Notes under the pieces: model-generated
Database searches by the model: none
The model's input: only the letters and a program-made list of their open reading frames with translations
What the model was told of the DNA's origin: nothing
Made by a program: the position numbers and the translations under genes
Assembly (NCBI GenBank): GCA_945906965.1
Contig: CAMDRP010000004.1
Span: 1-64,000, forward strand
Direction: 5' to 3'
DNA from: Opitutus sp. GAS368
GTDB taxonomy: Bacteria > Verrucomicrobiota > Verrucomicrobiia > Opitutales > Opitutaceae
Length of the DNA: 64,000 nt
Part shown: piece by piece, positions 43,687 through 53,486 of the stretch
Numbering within the stretch: position 1 is the stretch's first letter
Layout of the letters: each line of letters begins with the position of its first letter

Positions 43687-45759
43687 ATGAAACTCCGTTC
43701 GCTCCTCGTCACCCTCGCCGCGCTGTGCGTAGGCACCGCCGCCCACGCCGATGAAGGCATGTGGCTCTACTCCGCTCCGCCCCGCGCCCAGATCAAAGCC
43801 AAATACGGCTTCGACCTCACCGACGCTTGGCTCGACCACGTACGCCTCTCCTCGGTGCGCTTCAATAGCGGCGGCTCCGCCTCCTTCGTCTCCGGTGAGG
43901 GCCTCGTGATCACCAACCATCACGTCGCCGCCGACTCCCTCCAAAAAATGGGCTCCCAAAAGAACAACTACCTCCGCGACGGCTTTTACGCCAAAACCGC
44001 CGCCGAAGAGATCAAGTGCAACGACCTCGAAGTAAACGTCCTCCAATCCATCGAAGACGTCACCGCCCGCATCAACGCCGCCGTTCCCGCCACCCTTAGC
44101 GGTGCCGAAGCGGCCCTCGCCCGCCGTAAAATCATCGCCGAAGTCGAAAAAGAATCCCGCGATAAAACCGGCCTCCGCAGCGACGTCGTCACCCTCTACC
44201 AAGGCGGCGCCTACCACCTGTATCGCTTCAAGCGTTACACCGACATCCGCCTCGTCTTTGCTCCCGAAGCCCAGATCGCGTTCTTCGGCGGCGACCCCGA
44301 CAACTTCGAATTCCCCCGCTACGACCTCGATGTTTGTTTCTTCCGCGTCTACGAAAACAACCAACCCGTTCAATCCACTCATTACCTGAAATGGTCCGCC
44401 CGCGGCGCCGCGGATAACGAACTCGTCTTCGTCTCCGGCCACCCCGGCCGCACCAGCCGCCTGCTCACCACCCCCGAGCTCGCCTACCTCCGCGACAACC
44501 AATTCCCCGACCAACTCGCCACCCTCAAACGCCGCGAAGTCCTCCTCAATTCCTGGAGCGCCCGCAGCCAAGAAAACAACCGCCGCGCCCGCGATGAACT
44601 CTTCGGCATTCAAAACTCCCGCAAAGTCCGCGACGGCGGTCTCGCTGCACTACAAGACCCCGCCTTCTTCGGCACCAAAGTCGCCGCCGAAAAAGCCCTA
44701 AAACAAAAACTAGCCGATTCGCCGAACGGAGCCGAAGCCCTCGCGGCCTTCGAGCGCATCAGCGCCGCGCAAAAGAGCATCGCCCTCATCGCCAATCGCC
44801 AACGCCTCCTCGAAGGTGGCGGCGGCTTCAACGCCGACTCCTTCAGCCTCGCCCGCCGCCTCCTCCGCGCCGGTGACGAACGCCCCAAGCCCAACGGCGA
44901 ACGCCTCGCCGAATTCGCCGAAGCCCGACGCGAATCCTTCGAGCTCATGCTCTTCACCGATAAACCCATCTACGCCGACTACGAGATTCTCTCCCTCGCC
45001 GATTCCCTCACCTGCCTCGCCGCCAACCTCGGCGCCGACGACCCGCTCGTGCTCGCCGTCCTCGCTGGCAAATCTCCGCGTGCCCGCGCCGCCGAACTCA
45101 TTAACACGACCCAAGTCCGCGACGTCGCCTTCCGCAAAAAACTCTACACCGGCGGAGCCGCCGCCGTCTCCGCGGCCCACGATTCCATGATCGAAGTCGC
45201 CCGCCTCATCGACACCGAAGCCCGCGCCCTGCGCAAAATCGTCGAGGCCCAGAGCGAGATTAAACAACAAGCCCAAGCCCTCATCGGCAAAGCCCGCTTC
45301 GCTATCGAAGGCGCTAACACCTACCCCGACGCCACCTTCACCCTGCGCCTCAGCTACGGCACCGTGAAAGGCTACGAAGAAAACGGCGCCCCTGTCGCCG
45401 CCATGACGACCTTCACTGGTCTCTACGCCCGCAGCGCCGAGCAAGACAACCAATCGCCCTTCGACCTCCCGCCGCGCTGGGTCGCGAAAAAATCCGCCCT
45501 CGATCTCAACGTGCCCTTCAATTTCGTCAGCACCAACGACATCATCGGCGGCAACTCCGGCAGCCCGATCGTGAACCAGAAAGCCGAGTTCGTCGGCATC
45601 ATCTTCGACGGCAACATCCAGTCGCTCTCCGCCGATTTCGGCTACGACGACAAACAATCCCGTGCCCTGAGCGTGCACAGCGCCGGCATCTTGGAAGCGT
45701 TGAAAAAAGTCTACGAAGTCCCCGCCCTCGTCTCCGAGCTGACCCAAGGCCACCGTTAA
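43687..45759 (+). CDS. S46-family dipeptidyl-peptidase, DPP7-like
   Basis: A 690-residue exported peptidase with signal peptide MKLRSLLVTLAALCVGTAAHA. The chymotrypsin-like part has the histidine in GLVITNHHVAAD (H78/H79) and the nucleophile in DIIGGNSGSPIVN (S624). Residue 642, 18 after the serine, is glycine. In known S46 enzymes glycine here goes with DPP7/DAP BII specificity (hydrophobic P1), arginine with DPP11 (acidic P1). It trims dipeptides from peptides outside the cytoplasm. A terminator follows. Confidence 0.92.
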   Translation: MKLRSLLVTLAALCVGTAAHADEGMWLYSAPPRAQIKAKYGFDLTDAWLDHVRLSSVRFNSGGSASFVSGEGLVITNHHVAADSLQKMGSQKNNYLRDGFYAKTAAEEIKCNDLEVNVLQSIEDVTARINAAVPATLSGAEAALARRKIIAEVEKESRDKTGLRSDVVTLYQGGAYHLYRFKRYTDIRLVFAPEAQIAFFGGDPDNFEFPRYDLDVCFFRVYENNQPVQSTHYLKWSARGAADNELVFVSGHPGRTSRLLTTPELAYLRDNQFPDQLATLKRREVLLNSWSARSQENNRRARDELFGIQNSRKVRDGGLAALQDPAFFGTKVAAEKALKQKLADSPNGAEALAAFERISAAQKSIALIANRQRLLEGGGGFNADSFSLARRLLRAGDERPKPNGERLAEFAEARRESFELMLFTDKPIYADYEILSLADSLTCLAANLGADDPLVLAVLAGKSPRARAAELINTTQVRDVAFRKKLYTGGAAAVSAAHDSMIEVARLIDTEARALRKIVEAQSEIKQQAQALIGKARFAIEGANTYPDATFTLRLSYGTVKGYEENGAPVAAMTTFTGLYARSAEQDNQSPFDLPPRWVAKKSALDLNVPFNFVSTNDIIGGNSGSPIVNQKAEFVGIIFDGNIQSLSADFGYDDKQSRALSVHSAGILEALKKVYEVPALVSELTQGHR

Positions 45760-45789
45760 TTAAGCCCGCCCTCGTCTTCTTTGCCCTTC

Positions 45790-45818
45790 AGGGCCGGTCT
45801 CACCGACTGGCCCTTTTT
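45790..45818 (+). terminator. Rho-independent terminator after the S46 peptidase gene
   Basis: Stem AGGGCCGGTC (45790-45799) / GACTGGCCCT (45805-45814) with one G-U pair and a five-base loop, then a T-run to 45818. It lies 31 bp after the stop. Confidence 0.8.
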
Positions 45819-45905
45819 CATGCCCAACTCCAGCGCCGCAACCTCTCACTCGGCTGAGTCATTTATATCATTTTACCGGCCCGTGTCTTTTATCAACCGC
45901 TACTC

Positions 45906-47195
45906 TCAAAGCCCCACCGCGCTGAACGCACCCGCTAGCCCAGACGCCAACACGACCCAGCCGAGACCAACACGGCCCCAATACAACGCCACCCCCGCCG
46001 CCACCGCCACGCCCAAGACCCAAAAATCCACGCCCCCACTTCCACCCCGTGGCCACAGCGCGTACCACGCAAACCAACCCGCCAGCTGCCCGATCACGCC
46101 GACCACCGCCGCCGACACCGCCGCCAAGGCCCCGCGCCAGGCCACCCAACCGCGACACCGCTCCACGTACGGCGCACCCACGAGAATAAATAAAAACGTC
46201 GGCACGAAGGTCACCCACGTCGTCATCACCGCACCCCAAGTCGCCGCAGCCCAGGGCGACAGCCCGCCCGGTTGCGCCCAGCCCGCGAGGAACCCCACGT
46301 GTTGCAGCACCAAAATCAACGGCCCCGGCGTCGTTTCCGCGAGCGCCAGCCCGTCTGCCATCTGCGGCGCCGTGACCCAATAATAATGCTCCACCGCCTG
46401 TTGCCCCACATACGGCAACACCGCGTAAGCCCCGCCAAAGGTCACCACCGCTGCCTTGCTAAAAAACCAACCGAGCTGCGTAAAAAGTCCGTCTCCGCCC
46501 TGCAGCCAGGCCGCGCCCATGACCGGTCCAAACCACAACGCCAAGCCGATGCACCCGATCCACGCCGTCTCGCGCACCGTACGCGTTTGCGTCGCGTCGT
46601 TTACCACCGCAGCCTCGCTCGCACTCGCGGTCGATGTTTGCCCAAACGCATCCGGCCAACGTCGCACGCCGAAAAACCCCACCGCCAGCGCGACGACAAC
46701 GACGACCGGAAACGGCGCCACCCCCAAAGCGAGCACCACACCCGCTGTCACCGCGAGCAACCAAGCGATCAGCGTTTTCAAGGACTTGCGCCCGACTCGC
46801 AGGACGGCCACCGCGAGAATCGCCACCACAGCCGCCTTCAACCCGTGCAGCACACCCGCCACCACTGGCACCGCGCCGAAACTCACGTAAATCCAACTCA
46901 AGCCCCACATCGCCAGCGCGCCCGGCAACACAAACAGCCCGCCCGCCACCAAGCCCCCGCGCACACCATGCAAGAGCCAACCGCAATACGTCGCCAGTTG
47001 CGTCGCCTCGGGACCGGGCAAGAGCATACAAAAATTCAACGCATGCAAAAACCGCGCTTCCTCGACCCACTTTTTCTGCTCCACGAGTTCCCGATGCATC
47101 AGCGCGATCTGCCCCGCGGGTCCGCCAAAGCTGAGCAGCCCCAGCTTGAGCCAAAACTTCACCGCCATGCGAAACGTGGGCCGCGCTGCCATCAC
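45906..47195 (-). CDS. chrA: Chromate transporter (two-domain ChrA)
   Basis: A 429-residue membrane protein with about ten hydrophobic segments in two CHR halves. Each half starts with the family signature: LGLLSFGGPAGQIALMHRE and LLPGPEATQLATYCGW in the first, AAVVTFGGAYAVLPYVGQQ and LAETTPGPLILVLQHVGF in the second. Long-chain ChrA proteins export chromate. A second in-frame ATG follows the first directly. It is alone and faces the peptidase terminator region. Confidence 0.9.
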   Translation of the reverse strand: MMAARPTFRMAVKFWLKLGLLSFGGPAGQIALMHRELVEQKKWVEEARFLHALNFCMLLPGPEATQLATYCGWLLHGVRGGLVAGGLFVLPGALAMWGLSWIYVSFGAVPVVAGVLHGLKAAVVAILAVAVLRVGRKSLKTLIAWLLAVTAGVVLALGVAPFPVVVVVALAVGFFGVRRWPDAFGQTSTASASEAAVVNDATQTRTVRETAWIGCIGLALWFGPVMGAAWLQGGDGLFTQLGWFFSKAAVVTFGGAYAVLPYVGQQAVEHYYWVTAPQMADGLALAETTPGPLILVLQHVGFLAGWAQPGGLSPWAAATWGAVMTTWVTFVPTFLFILVGAPYVERCRGWVAWRGALAAVSAAVVGVIGQLAGWFAWYALWPRGGSGGVDFWVLGVAVAAGVALYWGRVGLGWVVLASGLAGAFSAVGL

Positions 47196-47353
47196 TCCAC
47201 CACACGCCGCCCAGGCCCGCGCGCAAAGTCAAAAATCAACGCCGCACGTTAAATTCACTTCGGCCATCACGCGCCGTACTCAAAACCACCCGAACATCCA
47301 CGATCCCGCATTGCCGAGCGCGGGTTTGAACCTCACGGTGCTCGCTTTACCCC

Positions 47354-48931
47354 ATGTGCCTCGCCCGACGTATCCTTCTCTGCCTCGTCGTCCCGCTCGT
47401 CTCGTTGCCACTTTGCGCTGAGACCTACGACCTCATCATCCGCCACGCCTCGCTCATCGACGGCACCGGCGCACCAGCCCGCACCGGCGATCTCGCCATC
47501 CGCTCCGGCCGCATCGCCGCCATCGGGCAACTGCCCGCCGGCTCCACCGCACCCACCGAAATCGACGCCGCCGGTCACGTCGTCGCACCCGGCTTCATCG
47601 ACGTCCACACGCACTCCGAAGACGTCAACGATCTCCCCACGGCGGAAAATTTCCTGCGCATGGGCGTCACCACCATCGTCACCGGCAACTGCGGTGGCTC
47701 GAAGCTCGAGGTCGGCGCCTTCTTCTCCCAACTCGCGCGCACCGGCGTCTCACTCAACGTCGCCACGCTCATCGGTCACAACACCGTGCGTTTCCAAGTC
47801 ATGGGCGGCAGTTTCATGCGCCCTCCCACGCCCGCTGAACTGGAAAAAATGTGCGCCCTCGTCGAACAAGCGATGCAGGAGGGCGCCGTCGGCCTGAGCA
47901 CGGGACTGATTTATTTGCCCGGCTCTTTTGCCAAGACCGATGAAATCGTCGCCCTCGCCAAAGTCGCTGCCGCGCACGGCGGCATCTACGCAAGCCACAT
48001 GCGCTACGAAAACTCCCGCATCCTCGAAGCCCTCGACGAACTCACCACCGTCGCCCGCGAGGCGAAAATCCCCGCCGAAGTTTCCCACATTAAACTCTCG
48101 AGTCCCAACGCTTGGGGGCGCGCCGACGAAATCTTAGCCTACCTCGACCGCGCTCGCGCCGCGGGTTTGAAAATTACGCAGGACCAATACGCCTACACCG
48201 CCTCGAGCACCGGCATCTCCGCGCTCATCGCCGCTGAGTTCCGCGAAGGCGGCGCCGCGCGCTACAAAGAGCGGCTCGCTGATCCCGCGATCAAGGCCCA
48301 GATGGTCGCCGAGATGAAAAACTCCATCGCCAAGGGCCAACGCGGCGACTTCACCTACGCCGTCGTCGCCAACTTCAAACCTGACCCGCGCTTCAACGGC
48401 AAAACCATCCCGCAATGCGCGCGACTCCTCCGCGGCGCGGCGACGCTCGACGACCAGATCGAGACGATCCTCGACATCGAAGCCCGCGGCGGCGCGCAAG
48501 GCGTCTTCCACGGCATGAGCGAGCCCGACCTCAAAAAATTCCTCGCGCAACCCCTTACCATGATCGCCTCCGATTCCGGCATCCGGAAGTTTGGCGAAGC
48601 CGTCCCCCACCCGCGCGGCTACGGTAACAACGCCCGCATTCTTGGCCGCTATGTGCGCGACCAAAAGGTGATTTCAATCGAAGACGCCGTACGCAAAATG
48701 ACCTCGTTACCTGCGCGCACGTTTCGGCTCGGCGAGCGCGGCGAGCTTCACCCTGGCGCTATTGCCGACGTCGTGATTTTCGACCCCGCAACGGTCAACG
48801 ATCCCTCGACTTACGACGACCCACACCATTACGCGACGGGCTTCAGTGACGTGATCGTGAACGGTATACCCGTGATCCGCGCCGGCCAACTCACACCCGC
48901 CCGCCCCGGCCAAGCGGTACGCTTGAAATAA
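47354..48931 (+). CDS. N-acyl-D-amino-acid deacylase family amidohydrolase, exported
   Basis: A 525-residue amidohydrolase with a signal peptide (MCLARRILLCLVVPLVSLPLCA). Metal-site motifs are GFIDVHTHSEDV (HxH), the conserved cysteine of VTGNCGGS, YASHMRYE, EVSHIKLSS and the aspartate in MIASDSGI. All key residues of the D-aminoacylase family are seen. It would release D-amino acids or related groups outside the cytoplasm. It follows chrA divergently with 158 bp between. Confidence 0.9.
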   Translation: MCLARRILLCLVVPLVSLPLCAETYDLIIRHASLIDGTGAPARTGDLAIRSGRIAAIGQLPAGSTAPTEIDAAGHVVAPGFIDVHTHSEDVNDLPTAENFLRMGVTTIVTGNCGGSKLEVGAFFSQLARTGVSLNVATLIGHNTVRFQVMGGSFMRPPTPAELEKMCALVEQAMQEGAVGLSTGLIYLPGSFAKTDEIVALAKVAAAHGGIYASHMRYENSRILEALDELTTVAREAKIPAEVSHIKLSSPNAWGRADEILAYLDRARAAGLKITQDQYAYTASSTGISALIAAEFREGGAARYKERLADPAIKAQMVAEMKNSIAKGQRGDFTYAVVANFKPDPRFNGKTIPQCARLLRGAATLDDQIETILDIEARGGAQGVFHGMSEPDLKKFLAQPLTMIASDSGIRKFGEAVPHPRGYGNNARILGRYVRDQKVISIEDAVRKMTSLPARTFRLGERGELHPGAIADVVIFDPATVNDPSTYDDPHHYATGFSDVIVNGIPVIRAGQLTPARPGQAVRLK

Positions 48932-48975
48932 ATCGCCGGCCTAAACATCCATCAGGCGCTACGCTCACGCTCATG

Positions 48976-50127
48976 CTAGCGCTTTAATTTCAACAACCGC
49001 TCACCCGCAGCGTGGAGCGTCGCAGGCTTCTTGGCAAAATTAAGCCGCACGTAGCGATTTTCACCGTTCGCAAAAAAACTTGAGCCTGGCACGGGCGCGA
49101 CACCGATCTCCTTGGTCATCCAGTGAGCAAATTCCACGTCGCTCGCATAGCCGAAAGGCGAAATATCGAGCATCACAAAATACGCGCCCTCAGGCCGCGT
49201 ATAGCTCAAGCCAGTCTGGTCGAGATAACTCAGTAACACATCGCGCGAGGCCGCGTACTCCGCCGTCAATCCATCATAGTAACTCGCCGGAAAATTCAGC
49301 GCCGTTACCACCGCGTGTTGCAAGGGCGCCGCCGCGCCCACCGTCAAAAAATCATGCACCTTACGCGCCTGCGCGATCACGCCGGGTGCCGCATGGAGAT
49401 AACCCAGCCGCCAACCCGTGATCGAAAACGTCTTCGATAAGGACGAGCACATAAGCGTGCGCTGCGCCATACCCGGTAACGTCGAGAAATACGTGTGCCG
49501 ATGCGGCGCGAAGACGATGTGCTCGTAAACTTCGTCCGTGAGCACCCACGTATCAAATTCCTCGGCGAGCGCCGCGATCTGCAGCAGCTCCTCGCGCGTG
49601 AACACCCGACCGCACGGATTCGACGGGTTGCATAAAACAAAAGCCTTCAAACCGCTCGCAAAGGCTCGGCGCAGCTCCGCCGGATCAAAGCGATAATGCG
49701 GCGGATGGAGCGGCACATGCACGGGCACCGCGCCGGAGAGAATCGCATCGGCATTATAGTTTTCGTAAAAGGGGGAGAACATCCCGACTCTATCGCCCGG
49801 ATCACACACGGTCATGAACGCGGCCATCATGGCCTCTGTAGCGCCACAGGTCACCACGAGCTCACGGTCCGCATCTACTGGCCGCCTCGTAAACCGCCCG
49901 ATCTTCGCACCGAGCGCCTCACGTAATTCAGGTGCACCCCACGTAACGGCGTATTGGTGCCGCCCGGCATCCATCGCATCTTTGCCCGCCTGCACGAGCG
50001 CGGCCGGCGGATCCCAATCAGGAAAACCTTGCGAGAGATTGATCGCGCCGTGTCGAACGGCGACGCGTGACATCTCGCGAATGAGCGACTCGGTGAAACC
50101 GGCAGTGCGTTGCGAGGTGCGGGGCAT
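48976..50127 (-). CDS. Class I/II PLP-dependent aminotransferase
   Basis: A 383-residue aminotransferase of fold type I. It has INLSQGFPDWDPP near the N-terminus, the PLP-binding NPSNPCGRVF and TDEVYEHIVF, and the Schiff-base lysine in CSSLSKTFSITGWRLGY. The pattern is closest to the methionine/kynurenine (YbdL-like) group, which acts on methionine and aromatic amino acids; substrate not certain. Monocistronic or with the LysM gene upstream on the same strand (62 bp). Confidence 0.88.
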   Translation of the reverse strand: MPRTSQRTAGFTESLIREMSRVAVRHGAINLSQGFPDWDPPAALVQAGKDAMDAGRHQYAVTWGAPELREALGAKIGRFTRRPVDADRELVVTCGATEAMMAAFMTVCDPGDRVGMFSPFYENYNADAILSGAVPVHVPLHPPHYRFDPAELRRAFASGLKAFVLCNPSNPCGRVFTREELLQIAALAEEFDTWVLTDEVYEHIVFAPHRHTYFSTLPGMAQRTLMCSSLSKTFSITGWRLGYLHAAPGVIAQARKVHDFLTVGAAAPLQHAVVTALNFPASYYDGLTAEYAASRDVLLSYLDQTGLSYTRPEGAYFVMLDISPFGYASDVEFAHWMTKEIGVAPVPGSSFFANGENRYVRLNFAKKPATLHAAGERLLKLKR

Positions 50128-50189
50128 GGGGAAAATATCAGGAAAAAAAGCGTGGGGAAATCAACCGCCACGCCGGCAGACCGGCGTGA

Positions 50190-51068
50190 TCACGGAATTT
50201 TTAACGTCATACCTTCTTTAAGCGGCGTACCCGCACCGGCTGGCAGTACATCGCGGTTGGCTTCGATTAGGGCTTGGACGCGCGCATTGGTAGCAGCGCC
50301 GTAATACTTTTTTGCGATGGCGTAGAGTGAATCTTTCGCCGCGACGGTGTGCCGCCGACCGCCGGTTGAGCTCAGAGCTGAAACCTTACCGCGTGCACTA
50401 GAGACATTAGCTGGAGTTTGAAAATCAGCGCTGGGCTCAGGCTCGCGATTGGCGATGGGCGCGAGGGTGATGGCCGAGGCTTCGTCCGCCGCCGCGGGCG
50501 CAGGGAGGCGCGCGTCAACTTCCTCGCCGGTAGCGCCACGAGGAGCGGGATTGAAGCTCGCGCGAGCGCCGCCGCTCAGACCGCGCAGAGCGGCGAGTTC
50601 GTTGCGGAGTTGTTCATTTTCACGTTCGAGGCGTTCTCGTTGGTCGAAACCGTCGAGCCGCACTTCGCGTGAATCGAGCGGCTGATTAGGCAACGTGCGT
50701 CCGAAATCTCGTTTCGCCGCCTCGATCTGTTGGCGCACAAGCGGCGCCTGGCGGGAGTTGGGTTGTTGCTCGAGATACTTGCGAAAATGATAAATGGCCG
50801 CGATCGGGTCTTTAATGTGCTGTTTGTAAATGAGGCCGGCCTCGAGGTGCGATTCAGGCGAAGCTTCGCCGCGCCGCGCGATCACGCGCAGAAACGTCGA
50901 CAGCGCTTCCTGCGGCCGGCCTTGCTTCACCAGTTGCTGACCTTCGCGGTACGCCGCGTCATCCGTCTCCGGGCTCAAGCCCAAGCTCTCGCCCGGACCA
51001 CAGCCCACGCCCGCCAGGCCAAAGGCTAGCACTATTAGCGCGGAGAGAATTTTAAAAAACTTGGACAT
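50190..51068 (-). CDS. Lipoprotein with tetratricopeptide-like helices and a C-terminal LysM domain
   Basis: A 292-residue lipoprotein: signal MSKFFKILSALIVLAFGLAGVGC with lipidated cysteine 23. Residues 35-105 form TPR-like helices (YREGQQLVKQGRPQEALSTF), then a short coiled coil (ERLERENEQLRNELAAL), a Pro/Ala-rich linker and LysM (about 238-292, HTVAAKDSLYAIAKKYYG ... GMTLKIP). It probably binds peptidoglycan through LysM while anchored in a membrane. Confidence 0.85.
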   Translation of the reverse strand: MSKFFKILSALIVLAFGLAGVGCGPGESLGLSPETDDAAYREGQQLVKQGRPQEALSTFLRVIARRGEASPESHLEAGLIYKQHIKDPIAAIYHFRKYLEQQPNSRQAPLVRQQIEAAKRDFGRTLPNQPLDSREVRLDGFDQRERLERENEQLRNELAALRGLSGGARASFNPAPRGATGEEVDARLPAPAAADEASAITLAPIANREPEPSADFQTPANVSSARGKVSALSSTGGRRHTVAAKDSLYAIAKKYYGAATNARVQALIEANRDVLPAGAGTPLKEGMTLKIP

Positions 51069-51145
51069 CGGAAACAGGGAAAGGGATTGAATGCAAATAA
51101 GCCTCCCCTAAGTTCCAGTCTCCGCCCTCGCGGTTCAAATCATAA

Positions 51146-52135
51146 ATGGCCATCGCTCCGAAATCCGCCCTCGCCCGCGCCCGCCGCTGCTTCCGTATCG
51201 AAGGCGAGGCCCTCACCGCGACCGCCCGCAGCTTAGACCGAGAATTTGTCGCCACCGCTCGTGCCGTCGAGTCCACGGTCGCCGCCAGTGGCAAACTGAT
51301 CTTCAGCGGCGTCGGCAAATCCGCTCACATCGCTCAGAAAATCGCTGCGACCTTCAACAGCACCGGCGTCGCCTCGTGTTTTATCGACGCCACGCAGGCG
51401 CTCCACGGTGATCTCGGGCTCTGCGCCGAGGGCGATCTCGCGATTCTCCTCAGCAACAGCGGCCAATCCGAAGAAATCCTGCGCCTCGTGCCGCTCTTGA
51501 AACGTTTCGGCCTGCGCGTCGTGGCGTTTACCGCCCAAGATGATTCGGACCTCGCCCGCGCCGCGGACCACCGCCTCCTCTACCGCGTTCCCCGCGAAGC
51601 CTGCCCCCTCAAACTTGCCCCGACGGCCAGCACCACCGCCGCCCTCGCCCTTGGTGACGCACTCGCGATGGTCATCCTCGAAGCTCGCGGCCTCACTCGC
51701 GACGACTTCGCGCGCTTCCACCCGGCAGGCAATCTCGGCCGTGTGCTGCTTCTGCGCGTGCGCGATATCATGCGCACCGCCGATCGCCTCCCAATCGCAG
51801 CGGACACCGTCACGCTTCAAGATGCGATTCTCGCGATGACCAAGGCCAAGAGCGGCAGCATCGCTCTGGTCGCCAAAAAAACGGCGCGCCTTTCTGGCAT
51901 TCTCACCGACGGAGATTTTCGTCGTAGCGCGCTCACTGGGCCCGATTTTATGAACCGCCCCGTGGCTGCGTTCATGACACGTAAACCTAAAACCATCTCC
52001 GCCGAAGCGCTCGGCGTAGACGCGCTCCGCCTCTTTGAGGCCCACAAGATCGACGATCTCATCGTTGTTGATGCCCAAGGTCGCCCCGTCGGCCTGATCG
52101 ACGGACAGGATTTGCCCAAATTGAAAATCGTGTGA
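51146..52135 (+). CDS. kdsD: Arabinose-5-phosphate isomerase (KdsD/KpsF), SIS plus two CBS domains
   Basis: A 329-residue enzyme that turns ribulose 5-phosphate into arabinose 5-phosphate for Kdo synthesis. The SIS domain (about 35-180) has FSGVGKSAHIAQKIAATF, DLAILLSNSGQSEE and APTASTTAALALGDAL; the CBS pair (about 205-325) includes DGDFRRSAL and VVDAQGRPVGLID. It implies an outer membrane with Kdo-containing lipopolysaccharide. Its stop overlaps the GTG start of the next gene. Confidence 0.93.
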   Translation: MAIAPKSALARARRCFRIEGEALTATARSLDREFVATARAVESTVAASGKLIFSGVGKSAHIAQKIAATFNSTGVASCFIDATQALHGDLGLCAEGDLAILLSNSGQSEEILRLVPLLKRFGLRVVAFTAQDDSDLARAADHRLLYRVPREACPLKLAPTASTTAALALGDALAMVILEARGLTRDDFARFHPAGNLGRVLLLRVRDIMRTADRLPIAADTVTLQDAILAMTKAKSGSIALVAKKTARLSGILTDGDFRRSALTGPDFMNRPVAAFMTRKPKTISAEALGVDALRLFEAHKIDDLIVVDAQGRPVGLIDGQDLPKLKIV

Positions 52136-53382
52136 AGCCCCCTATCCGCATCGCCATCGTTGGCCTCGGCGGATTCGCCGGATCACATCATACCGCCGTC
52201 GCTCGCCTCGAGGAACGCGGTCACGCTAAACTCATCTGCACCTGCGATCCGCGGGCCGATACGTTCGCCAATGAACGTGAAACCCTCGGCTTCGCCGCCC
52301 GGGGCGTGCCGGTCTTTGCTGACTACCGCGCCATGCTCGCGGCTTGCGCGCGCGACCTCGACCTCGTCGTCATCCCCACCCCGATCAACCTCCACGCCGA
52401 GATGCACGCGGCGGTCACTGCCCTCGGCCTGCCTGTTTATCTCGAGAAACCGCCCACACTCGATCACGCCGAGCTCGAGCGTATGATCTCTGCTGATACG
52501 CGCGCAACGAAATCCTCCTTGGTGGGTTTCAACTTCATCGTCGAGCAACCGCGTCTTGCGTTGAAAGAGCGCCTGCTCGCGGGCGAATTTGGCGCGCTGC
52601 GGAGCACAACGCTCAGCGCGCTCTGGCCGCGGCCCGCGAGCTACTTCCAGCGCAACGACTGGGCCGGTCGCCTCATGATGGCGGACCGACCTGTCATCGA
52701 TTCGTGTTTCGGTAACGCGATGGCGCACTTCGTCCACAACATGTTGTTTTGGGCCGGCCCCCACGTGCTCCATAGCTGGGCGCAACTCGCCACCGTCCGC
52801 GCCGAACTTTACCGCGCCCATGCCATTGAGGGCGCGGACACGTTTTTCGTCGAGGCGGCGACCACCACCGGCGTCAACCTGCGCTTCGCCCTCTCACACG
52901 CCTGCGCCGGCACCGCCTCGCATAACGAAATGCTGCTCTGCGAGCGCGCCACGCTACACTACGCGGTGGGCCGACAGATCGAGATTCGCTGGCACGACGG
53001 TCGCATCGAGCGCAGCACGCCCGAGCCCTTCGATGGCCTCGAGTGCAACCACCTCGATTATTACCGTTACCTCCGCGGTGAAACGTCGCGTCCCGCCACT
53101 TCACTCGTCGACTCGCGCCCCTTCGTCGCGCTCAATGATCTCGCGCACATCTCCAGTCGTATCATCGCGCCCATCCCTGCTCACCTTGTCTCCGACGCGC
53201 GCGACGAAAAAGAACAAAAAGATTACCTCAACGTCACTGGTATGAACGCCGCCTTCGATACGTTTCTTGCGCAAGGCATATGGCCCGGTGCCCACGGGTG
53301 GAACCACCCCGGCAGCGAATGCACAACGCCCGCCGATCTCTCGCGTTTCGAAGCCACCATCCGCTCGATGGCCGCCCCGTAA
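52132..53382 (+). CDS. Gfo/Idh/MocA-family oxidoreductase
   Basis: A 416-residue NAD(P)-dependent sugar dehydrogenase-type protein. The Rossmann motif is IAIVGLGGFAGSHH, and the family EKPP (VYLEKPPTLDHAE) contains the catalytic-type lysine. It starts with GTG at 52132, inside the kdsD stop (GTGA), so it is coupled to kdsD; a role in surface sugar metabolism is a fair inference, but the substrate is unknown. Confidence 0.88.
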   Translation: MKPPIRIAIVGLGGFAGSHHTAVARLEERGHAKLICTCDPRADTFANERETLGFAARGVPVFADYRAMLAACARDLDLVVIPTPINLHAEMHAAVTALGLPVYLEKPPTLDHAELERMISADTRATKSSLVGFNFIVEQPRLALKERLLAGEFGALRSTTLSALWPRPASYFQRNDWAGRLMMADRPVIDSCFGNAMAHFVHNMLFWAGPHVLHSWAQLATVRAELYRAHAIEGADTFFVEAATTTGVNLRFALSHACAGTASHNEMLLCERATLHYAVGRQIEIRWHDGRIERSTPEPFDGLECNHLDYYRYLRGETSRPATSLVDSRPFVALNDLAHISSRIIAPIPAHLVSDARDEKEQKDYLNVTGMNAAFDTFLAQGIWPGAHGWNHPGSECTTPADLSRFEATIRSMAAP

Positions 53383-53486
53383 AACCGATTAAAGCCAACC
53401 CCACGCGACCCTAATTTCAGCGGACAAAGCGGCGCAAAATTCGTCGCTCGCTTTACTCCCCGCGCCTCACGCGCCAAATTTCACCT

